From Leptospira ainlahdjerensis (GTDB lineage Bacteria > Spirochaetota > Leptospiria > Leptospirales > Leptospiraceae): DNA of 11,655 nt. The stretch covers positions 1 to 11,655 of the forward strand of contig NZ_JAFFPU010000002.1 of assembly GCF_016919175.1 (NCBI RefSeq), written 5' to 3'. How positions within the stretch are numbered: position 1 is the first letter of the stretch; every line of letters begins with the position of its first letter. Made by a program: the position numbers and the translations under genes. This document shows, piece by piece, positions 7,059-11,655 of this stretch. The notes under the pieces are model-generated. The model was not told the origin of the DNA and did no database searches. It saw only the letters and a list, made by a program, of their open reading frames with translations.

Positions 7059-7265
7059 ATGAAAAAACATTACGACTTCTCTAAAGGTAAAAAAGGCGTC
7101 TTCTTTATAGAAGACAAAAAAAATATTCATTTGCCGATATATCTTGATAATGATATCGAGGAATATTTTTCCAAAATTGCCTCTTCTAAAGGTAAAGACT
7201 TAAATTCTATCATTAACAAAGTTCTTAAAAAAGAAGTAGAACTTCAAAAAGAACTTTCTATTTAG
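7059..7265 (+). CDS. brnA: BrnA antitoxin (CopG/RHH type)
   Basis: This 68-residue antitoxin starts three bases after the brnT stop. MKKHYDFSKGKKGVF is the standard BrnA opening, contacting the toxin, and IHLPIYLDNDIEEYFSKIASSKGKDLNSIINKVLKKEVEL (about 24-63) is the ribbon-helix-helix DNA-binding part. BrnA normally wraps BrnT as a 2:2 complex and represses the operon. The length is slightly short compared with many BrnA proteins but both parts are present. It ends 15 bp before attC 9. Confidence 0.93.
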   Translation: MKKHYDFSKGKKGVFFIEDKKNIHLPIYLDNDIEEYFSKIASSKGKDLNSIINKVLKKEVELQKELSI

Positions 7266-7279
7266 TTGTTTTGCAACGG

Positions 7280-7463
<184 letters not shown>

Positions 7464-7493
7464 TAATGGCTGAAAATGAATTCCAGATAAAGA

Positions 7494-7521
7494 TTGACAG
7501 ATATATCAAATTTGGTATATC
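7494..7521 (+). promoter_or_regulatory. higBA promoter (C10)
   Basis: Consensus TTGACA (7494-7499), a 16-bp spacer and TATATC (7516-7521) precede the GTG start at 7528; -35 to start is 34 bp, as in C2 and C14. The mRNA is predicted to begin at the start codon. Confidence 0.6.
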
Positions 7522-7524
7522 TGT
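7497..7524. promoter_or_regulatory. Palindromic operator over the C10 higBA promoter
   Basis: Nine-bp arms ACAGATATA and TATATCTGT enclose an inner CAAATTTG palindrome. The whole 28 bp is symmetrical except for one pair (T7506/G7515). It overlaps the -35 and -10, as expected for HigA autorepression. Confidence 0.6.
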
Positions 7525-7527
7525 ATT

Positions 7528-7857
7528 GTGAAGTTTAAAGTCCAGTTATTAGAACCTGCCGAAGAATTTCTTCTAAAACTGGAAAACAAACTCAAGGCAA
7601 AAGCATTCAGGACGATTGAGCTATTAGGGGAATTTGGACCTGAATTAAGAGAACCATTTTCTAAGAAAATTCAAGGTTTTGAAGGGTTATTCGAGCTGCG
7701 AATTAAGCAAGGTTCGAATATTTGCAGATTCTTTTATTTCTTTGAGAAAGGGCGGGTTGTTATTTTAACTTCAGGATATGTGAAGAAAGAACAGAAGACT
7801 AGTAAAGACCAGTTAATTAAGGCTTTTAAACTGATGAAGAGCTACAGTGGAGACTGA
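7528..7857 (+). CDS. higB: HigB-like toxin (phage Gp49/RelE superfamily)
   Basis: A 109-residue RelE-superfamily RNase of the HigB/Gp49 group, which cuts mRNA, usually on the ribosome. Visible are the helical N-terminus (VQLLEPAEEFLLKLENKLKAKA), then GLFELRIKQGSNICRFFYFF (53-72), and VVILTSGYVKKEQKTSKDQLIKAFKLM (77-103), the family's 'F.KK...TP..EI..A' block. The start is GTG at 7528, with no Shine-Dalgarno, at the predicted transcript start. The toxin precedes the antitoxin, the standard HigBA order. It ends two bases before higA. Of the same family as the C14 toxin but clearly diverged. Confidence 0.92.
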   Translation: MKFKVQLLEPAEEFLLKLENKLKAKAFRTIELLGEFGPELREPFSKKIQGFEGLFELRIKQGSNICRFFYFFEKGRVVILTSGYVKKEQKTSKDQLIKAFKLMKSYSGD

Positions 7858-7859
7858 AT

Positions 7860-8159
7860 ATGAAACTTAAAACGAAAGACTTTGATTCGCTTCTAAGTAA
7901 AGAACTGAAGAATAAAGATTTTAAGAAAGAATACGAAGTTCTTTCTAATGAGTTTACTTTAGCTAAAGAAATCATTAAGCTGCGAAAAAAGAGGAATTTA
8001 ACTCAAAAAGACTTAGCAGAGAAAATTGGAACCTCTCAACCAGCAATTGCACGTATTGAGTCAGGAAATTATAAAAATTTATCATTGTCATTGATTAACC
8101 GACTAGCCAAAGCATTAGATGCTGAACCGGTTATACATTTAAAAAGCAAAAATGCTTAA
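7860..8159 (+). CDS. higA: HigA-like antitoxin, XRE-type helix-turn-helix
   Basis: A 99-residue antitoxin with an XRE helix-turn-helix at about 47-72 (LTQKDLAEKIGTSQPAIARIESG). It probably also binds the 28-bp palindrome upstream of higB. Residues 1-35 form an extra lysine-rich N-terminal helix (SLLSKELKNKDFKKEYEV), as in HigA proteins paired with Gp49-type toxins. A Shine-Dalgarno, GGAGA (7849-7853), sits 6 bp before the ATG, unlike the leaderless first gene, so the antitoxin can be translated independently. It ends 19 bp before attC 10. Confidence 0.93.
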   Translation: MKLKTKDFDSLLSKELKNKDFKKEYEVLSNEFTLAKEIIKLRKKRNLTQKDLAEKIGTSQPAIARIESGNYKNLSLSLINRLAKALDAEPVIHLKSKNA

Positions 8160-8177
8160 ACTACATATCAGCCACTT

Positions 8178-8361
8178 CGTCTAACTGCGGTTTCTCGCGG
8201 CGCTGCGAGATTGCTTCGCAACTCTTGCTTGGCCTTCGGCACATTCGCTTTTAAATTCGGTTTGCAAGACGTTCGCTAAGGCTCACTCAAACCTCGTTCC
8301 AATCCCTGCGCACACAGGCGCTTCGGGAACGCAAACGTCGAGAAGCCCCTTTCGTTAGGCG
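8178..8361. repeat. attC 10 (end of C10 / start of C11)
   Basis: The inverse core GTCTAAC is at 8179-8185 and the core GTTAGGC at 8354-8360. It is a second-family copy with several drifted positions: TGCGG for TTCGG after the core, L' TTTCTCG, and GCCCCTTTCG at the end. C10 opens with GTTAGGC, so its end core has one mismatch, one of two such exceptions in the window. Confidence 0.88.
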
Positions 8362-8565
8362 ACATGCTTAAAACTAAGCTTTATAAGAAGCAATTTGATT
8401 CTCAGAACTTCTTAAAATGTAGATAACTTGCATTTTGCTAGTTATAATTTCTTAAGCGTTTAAATCCGTTATCACAATAGAATCATGAATGTATCGAATA
8501 AAATTAATTCCATTATTGGAAATTAAATATTAAGGGATAAAGATATAAGATTAATTATCAAAATT
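8362..8565. other. Leader of C11, no gene seen
   Basis: This is 204 bp of AT-rich sequence between the repeat and the C11 gene. It holds no ORF of note on either strand. Candidate signals are weak: TATAAT near 8441-8446 lacks a good -35, and AAGGG near 8532 is too far from the ATG to act as Shine-Dalgarno. Confidence 0.4.
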
Positions 8566-8961
8566 ATGAGGGAGATTTCATTCAAAGAATATTTTACTAA
8601 GACAAATATACTGAGATTTCTATATTTGTCTTTGGTATCTCAACTTCTAATTGTTATATTTACATTGATATTTACATTTAAAGTCGAGGCTATCGGTCTT
8701 AGTTTTTTACTGTTGCCTTTTTTCTTTCCTTCTATAATACTTCTTCTGCTTACAAAGTCGAACGCACAGAATCGAAGGTATGCTAAATTCTCGTTTTTGT
8801 ATCCTATATTGGTAGCTGATCTTTTGTTTGCCGTAAATTATATTTATGATATTATATATCCATCGAATGACGGTAGCAGTCAAATGCTTGTGCTATTTTG
8901 TTTAATTCTTAATGCGCCAATACCTTTTTTATATCTAATTCATAAATATTCTTTGAAGTGA
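8566..8961 (+). CDS. Unknown integral membrane protein, four predicted helices
   Basis: The product has 131 residues, mostly membrane. Helices are predicted at about 17-38 (FLYLSLVSQLLIVIFTLIFTF), 43-62 (IGLSFLLLPFFFPSIILLLL), 76-96 (FLYPILVADLLFAVNYIYDI) and 106-125 (MLVLFCLILNAPIPFLYLIH). The loop at 63-75 (TKSNAQNRRYAKF) is basic and so probably cytoplasmic, putting both ends in the cytoplasm. No catalytic motif or family is recognised. No Shine-Dalgarno is visible. Small orphan membrane proteins are common cassette cargo; some defence and toxin proteins look like this, but nothing here shows that role. Confidence 0.7.
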   Translation: MREISFKEYFTKTNILRFLYLSLVSQLLIVIFTLIFTFKVEAIGLSFLLLPFFFPSIILLLLTKSNAQNRRYAKFSFLYPILVADLLFAVNYIYDIIYPSNDGSSQMLVLFCLILNAPIPFLYLIHKYSLK

Positions 8962-9121
8962 TTTATGAAATAAATAAGTCTGTATTTGTTTCAAAGTCTT
9001 TTTCGTAAGTTTAATTGGTATTTCATCAAAGCAAAAATTCAAAAAATAATGCAACTTATTTCGCGTAATAAAGATTAGAGTGCAATTGAAAATAATTAGT
9101 TGAGTATAGAATTAAGCACGT
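8962..9121. other. Trailer of C11, no gene seen
   Basis: This 160-bp AT-rich stretch lies between the membrane-protein gene and attC 11. No ORF, terminator-like hairpin or conserved element was found. Confidence 0.4.
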
Positions 9122-9309
9122 CGACTAACTGCGGCTTCTCGCTTCGTTCGTCACTCGCGGTTCCCGCTCGGACTCACTCCGGGCTTCGCCACATTCGCTT
9201 TGACGTTCGGCTTGTGATGGCTCACTAAGGTTTGCTCAAGCCTCCGTCAATCCCTTCGCGCACAAGCGCTTCGGGAACGCGAACGTCGAGAAGTCTCTTT
9301 CGTTAAGCG
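9122..9309. repeat. attC 11 (end of C11 / start of C12)
   Basis: The inverse core GACTAAC is at 9123-9129 and the core GTTAAGC at 9302-9308. It is a first-family copy with TGCGG after the core. Against the GTTAGGC opening C11, GACTAAC has one mismatch, the second exception to exact core matching, yet the flanking bases (TTAAGCACGT at the end, ACATGCTTAA at the start) still pair well. Confidence 0.9.
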
Positions 9310-9398
9310 AACATGCCGCAGGAAAATTTTTCCATATGACTGATACTTTTGAAGAAGAAGGAACAAAGGAACAGCTTTAAATCGACCAAATTTAGATC

Positions 9399-9427
9399 TT
9401 GACAACGTGGCTCAAACGGGGAACAAT
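9399..9427 (+). promoter_or_regulatory. Promoter candidate for dinJ-yafQ (C12)
   Basis: TTGACA (9399-9404), a 17-bp spacer and AACAAT (9422-9427) predict a short leader of about 12 nt before the ATG. The leader holds AAGGG (9434-9438), 8 bp from the ATG, so this cassette, unlike most other toxin-antitoxin cassettes here, uses a Shine-Dalgarno for its first gene. Confidence 0.45.
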
Positions 9428-9446
9428 TGCGATAAGGGTAATTATA

Positions 9447-9707
9447 ATGGCAAAAACCGCAATGATTCGCGCAAGGGTAGAGGATAGCCTAAAAAAGGAC
9501 GTAGAAAATATATTGGATCATTTAGGTCTTTCTGCTTCTGAAGCTATTAATATTTTCTATCACCAAATTAAACTGAGTAAAGGGTTGCCTTTCCCAGTTA
9601 GAATGCCAAATAAAGTAACGCAGAAGACGTTTGAAGGAACAGATAAGAAAAAAAATCTAAAGTCTTTTAAATCAAAAGAAGATTTATTCAAAAAGCTGGA
9701 GATATGA
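9447..9707 (+). CDS. dinJ: RelB/DinJ-family antitoxin
   Basis: An 86-residue antitoxin. MAKTAMIRARVEDSLKKDVENILDHLGLSASEAINIFYHQIKL (1-43) is the RelB/DinJ ribbon-helix-helix region, and KGLPFPVRMPNKVT (45-58) is the conserved GLPF.... segment of DinJ. The tail with KSFKSKEDLFKKLEI should wrap the YafQ toxin. The frame is open from a TTG at 9399, but ATG 9447 is chosen because of the Shine-Dalgarno and the family start; the upstream TTG belongs to the -35 box. It overlaps yafQ by 4 bp (ATGA). Confidence 0.93.
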   Translation: MAKTAMIRARVEDSLKKDVENILDHLGLSASEAINIFYHQIKLSKGLPFPVRMPNKVTQKTFEGTDKKKNLKSFKSKEDLFKKLEI

Positions 9708-9976
9708 AGTTTACTCCTAGCTATACTACTCAATTCAATAAAGATATCAAGTTACAGAAAAAACGTAAAAAAGATTTAAATAAGCTGAAAGAAATCATGT
9801 CTCAGCTTATTGATGACATTCAATTAGCATCCAAGTTTAAGGACCATAAATTAACGGGAAATTATAAGAATCGTCGGGAATGTCATATTGAACCGGATTG
9901 GCTTCTTATCTATAAGTTGGATGGTGATTCAATTATATTTGAAAGAACTGGAACTCATTCGGATTTATTTGATTAA
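9704..9976 (+). CDS. yafQ: YafQ-family mRNA interferase toxin
   Basis: A 90-residue RelE-superfamily RNase. E. coli YafQ cuts in-frame AAA-containing codons on translating ribosomes; its key residues H50, H63, D67, W68, H87 and F91 all have counterparts here, shifted by two: H48 (DHKLTG), H61, D65, W66 (CHIEPDWLLIYK), H85 and F89 (RTGTHSDLF). The enzyme therefore looks active. The N-terminus (SYTTQFNKDIKLQKKRKKDLNKL) is the usual basic helical hairpin. It is coupled to dinJ by an ATGA overlap and ends 26 bp before attC 12. Confidence 0.95.
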   Translation: MKFTPSYTTQFNKDIKLQKKRKKDLNKLKEIMSQLIDDIQLASKFKDHKLTGNYKNRRECHIEPDWLLIYKLDGDSIIFERTGTHSDLFD

Positions 9977-10001
9977 TAATTCTTAAAATATGGCGGCACG
10001 T

Positions 10002-10187
10002 CGCTTAACTGCGGCTTCTCGCTTCGTTCGCCACTCGCGGTTCCCGCTCGGACTCACTACGGCCTCCGGCACATTGCTTTGTCACTTCGGTTCGCGAGAC
10101 GCGACTAAGGTCGCTCGAACCTCGTGCCAACCGCGTCGCGCTCAAGCGCTTGCGGGCGCAACGTCGAGAAGTCTCTTTCGTTAGCCG
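10002..10187. repeat. attC 12 (end of C12 / start of C13)
   Basis: The inverse core GCTTAAC is at 10003-10009 and the core GTTAGCC at 10180-10186. It is mosaic like attC 1 and 4: first-family left arm (CGCCACTCGCGGTTCCCG) and the CGAGACGCGACTAAGGTCGC central arm, ending in first-family GAAGTCTCTTTCG. GCTTAAC is unique here and matches the unusual GTTAAGC that opens C12. Confidence 0.92.
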
Positions 10188-10440
10188 CCATTTGCCCAGG
10201 GGATGACGGAATAAGGCGCGGGGACGAAGCGGGGCAAGGGGAAATTCCGGATTTGTTCTTCTCTACTAGACTCACTTGATTCTAATCCCGAAATTAAGAA
10301 AGAAGTGTTATTGCTTCTCTCTATTGGTCTTTCCTTCCAGGAAAAACTTTAAAGTTCAAAAGTTACTATTTCTGTGATTAATGTTTTTTGAGCCCCTATC
10401 AGTCCCCGCGATGCAATTTGATATTGATTGGGCAAACAGC
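10188..10440. other. Cassette 13: no convincing protein gene, possible structured RNA
   Basis: This is the smallest cassette, with about 250 bp of cargo. ATG 10203 opens a three-codon ORF ended by TAA; the same frame is then open for 45 codons to 10352 but has no good start. The reverse strand has only short ORFs. The 5' part (about 10196-10240) is GC- and G-rich, unlike other cargo. CGCGGGGAC (10217-10225) is perfectly complementary to GTCCCCGCG (10402-10410) near the other end, and CGGAAT (10207-10212) to ATTCCG (10244-10249). These could close a structured RNA or simply be a gene remnant. ORF-less cassettes with regulatory RNAs or promoters are known in integrons. Confidence 0.45.
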
Positions 10441-10627
10441 GGCTAACTAACGCTTGCCGCTTCGTTCGTCACTCACGGTTCCCGCTCGGACTCACTTCGG
10501 GCTTCGCCACATTCGCTTTGACGTTCGGCTTGTGATCGCTCGCTAAGGCTCGCTCAAGCCTCCGTCAATCCCTTCGCGCACAGGCGCTCCGGGAACGCGA
10601 ACGTCGAGAAGTCTCTTTCGTTAGACG
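10440..10627. repeat. attC 13 (end of C13 / start of C14), altered L'
   Basis: The inverse core GGCTAAC is at 10441-10447 and the core GTTAGAC at 10620-10626. After the core the usual TTCGG-CTTCTCG is replaced by TAACG-CTTGCCG, so L' is mismatched to the intact L'' (CGAGAAG) at two places. The rest is a standard first-family copy. Confidence 0.9.
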
Positions 10628-10693
10628 GCATCTGCTAAAAATGAATTTTGCAACTTGGCTTGATATTTAAGACGGTTTTGACTATTTTTGGAA

Positions 10694-10722
10694 TTGACAG
10701 AACGTCATATATGATGTAAAGT
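10694..10722 (+). promoter_or_regulatory. higBA promoter and operator candidate (C14)
   Basis: TTGACA (10694-10699), a 17-bp spacer and TAAAGT (10717-10722) precede the GTG at 10728; -35 to start is again 34 bp, giving a leaderless transcript. A near-perfect palindrome, ACGTCATATATGATGT (10702-10717, one mismatched pair), fills the spacer. Its sequence differs from the C10 operator, so the two HigA proteins probably do not cross-repress. Confidence 0.6.
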
Positions 10723-10727
10723 GATTT

Positions 10728-11111
10728 GTGGTAAGAAAATGGAAAGTTTACTATTATTCGGAATCCGAGGACGAAGAAAGTGAAATCGAAGCTTTTATCA
10801 ATTCGAAAGATGATAGAAATCAAGCGAAGATATTGGCTTGGATCGAGAAACTTGAGGAATTAGGGCCAAATTTACCAAGGCCTTACGCTGATATATTAAA
10901 AGACGGTATTCATGAATTACGAATTAAACTTTCCGGAGATCAGGTTCGTATTTTATATTTTTTCTGTTATAAAGACTACGTTATACTAACAAATCAATTT
11001 ATTAAACGATCTGATAAAGTTCCGAAGTCTGAAATAGACAAAGCTGTAAAGAGGAGAGAAAAATTTCTTAAAAAATATCCGGAAAAAGAAATAGGGAAGT
11101 TATTATCATGA
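10728..11111 (+). CDS. higB: HigB-like toxin (phage Gp49/RelE superfamily)
   Basis: A 127-residue toxin of the Gp49/HigB group. After an N-terminal strand and acidic stretch (VYYYSESEDEESEIEAFI), the family core shows as LGPNLPRPYADILKDGIHELRIK (45-67), VRILYFFCYKDYVILTNQFIKRSDKVP (73-99) and a helix with EIDKAVKRREKFL. The GTG start lies at the predicted transcript start; no Shine-Dalgarno is seen. It is longer than the C10 toxin, with an extra basic C-terminal tail (KKYPEKEIGKLLS) that overlaps higA by 4 bp. Confidence 0.93.
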   Translation: MVRKWKVYYYSESEDEESEIEAFINSKDDRNQAKILAWIEKLEELGPNLPRPYADILKDGIHELRIKLSGDQVRILYFFCYKDYVILTNQFIKRSDKVPKSEIDKAVKRREKFLKKYPEKEIGKLLS

Positions 11112-11389
11112 AATCATTTAGAACACATTTAAAATCTAAACTTAAAAACGAGAAATTCAAAGAAAAGTTTCAAGAAGAAAAGGAACTAATCAATTTATCC
11201 TTAGAATTGCATGATTTACGGGAAAAGAAAGGTCTTTCTCAGTCGGAGCTAGCAAAAATGGCTCATGTAACTCAACAACAACTTTCGAAAATTGAAAATG
11301 GTATAAATTGCAATCTCACAACTTTTTTGAAAGTATGTCACGCATTAGATCTAGAAGTAAAGGTAAGATCTCGCAAGAATATTGCTTGA
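11108..11389 (+). CDS. higA: HigA-like antitoxin, XRE-type helix-turn-helix
   Basis: A 93-residue antitoxin. An N-terminal charged helix (FRTHLKSKLKNEKFKEKFQEEKEL) is followed by an XRE helix-turn-helix at about 42-66 (GLSQSELAKMAHVTQQQLSKIENG) and a third helix pair to residue 85. It should neutralise the preceding HigB and bind the promoter palindrome at 10702-10717. Its ATG overlaps the toxin stop (ATGA), and ATAGGGAAG upstream of it may serve as a weak ribosome-binding site. It ends 17 bp before attC 14. Confidence 0.94.
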   Translation: MKSFRTHLKSKLKNEKFKEKFQEEKELINLSLELHDLREKKGLSQSELAKMAHVTQQQLSKIENGINCNLTTFLKVCHALDLEVKVRSRKNIA

Positions 11390-11405
11390 GTTTAAAAGCA
11401 GACGC

Positions 11406-11593
11406 CGTCTAACTTCGGCTTCTCGCTTCGTTCGTCACTCACGGTTCCCGCTCGGACTCACTTCGGGCTTCGCCACATTCGCTTTGCCGTTCGGCTTGTA
11501 ATCGCTCACTAAGGTTCGCTCAAGCCTCTGTCAATCCCTGCGCGCACAGGCGCTCCGGGAACGCGAACGTCGAGAAGTCTCTTTCGTTAGCCG
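11406..11593. repeat. attC 14 (end of C14 / start of C15)
   Basis: The inverse core GTCTAAC is at 11407-11413 and the core GTTAGCC at 11586-11592. It is a first-family copy, nearly identical to attC 3, 8, 11 and 13, with intact inner boxes. Confidence 0.92.
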
Positions 11594-11655
11594 AACATGC
11601 CCCGCAAATTCTACGCAAAAATACCAAATTAGCGATTGACGAATGATAGTGTATA
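11594..11655. other. Start of cassette 15, cut by the window
   Basis: Only about 60 bp are present. It has the shared cassette-start pattern (GAACATGCC, as in C12) and then TTGACG (11636-11641), a likely -35 box. By the geometry of the other cassettes, a start codon would lie about 34 bp further on, outside the window, which hints at another self-promoted cassette. Confidence 0.4.

Noticed and set aside
9336..9380. 14-codon ORF (MTDTFEEEGTKEQL) in the C12 leader
   Set aside because: It is too short, has no ribosome site, and lies upstream of the likely promoter.
9399..9446. Upstream TTG start for dinJ
   Set aside because: The TTG is part of the -35 box; ATG 9447 has a good Shine-Dalgarno and the family N-terminus.
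10203..10352. Possible small protein in C13
   Set aside because: Its ATG is followed after three codons by TAA, and the remaining 45-codon open stretch has no plausible start codon near its beginning.

Overview
The window reads as part of an integron cassette array, with no integrase gene in view. Fourteen copies of a GC-rich repeat of 180-187 bp separate AT-rich gene units of roughly 440-1080 bp. Each repeat starts with an inverse core (RYYYAAC type, e.g. GTCTAAC) and an inner CTTCTCG box. Each ends with the matching inner box CGAGAAG and a core site (GTTRRRY type, e.g. GTTAGAC). This is the R'-L'...L''-R'' layout of attC sites. The decisive evidence is register. In 11 of 13 complete units the core at the unit's own start is exactly complementary to the inverse core at its own end, while the two cores inside one repeat are complementary in only 1 of 14 repeats. 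That is expected if units moved as circles closed at G^TT. All convincing genes are on the + strand.

Organism: AT-rich coding sequence with GC-rich repeats, a ChpI/ChpK-like MazEF pair, Leptospira-like VapBC pairs and a loose spirochaete-type lipobox suggest a Leptospira-like spirochaete. This is inference from memory of protein families, not a database match.

Layout: C1 (partial, 1-283) holds the end of an unknown cassette. C2 carries MazEF. C3 carries MNT/HEPN, with the HEPN gene frameshifted. C4 carries an unknown membrane-anchored protein behind a possible broken ORF. C5 carries VapBC with an AbrB-type antitoxin. C6 carries a putative lipoprotein. C7 carries a second, unrelated VapBC. 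C8 carries a YiiX-like permuted NlpC/P60 protein. C9 carries BrnT/BrnA. C10 carries HigBA. C11 carries a four-helix membrane protein. C12 carries DinJ/YafQ. C13 has no convincing ORF. C14 carries a second, divergent HigBA. C15 (partial, from 11587) is cut off.

Eight of 13 complete cassettes are toxin-antitoxin (TA) modules from at least six families. Most have their own promoter, typically with the -35 box 34-37 bp before the first start codon, which predicts nearly leaderless mRNAs. Several have a palindromic operator over the promoter. These cassettes should therefore be expressed wherever they sit in the array. TA modules could stabilise the array against cassette loss, and some may also act against phage. 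The cargo of C4, C6, C8, C11 and C13 is the unexplained part.
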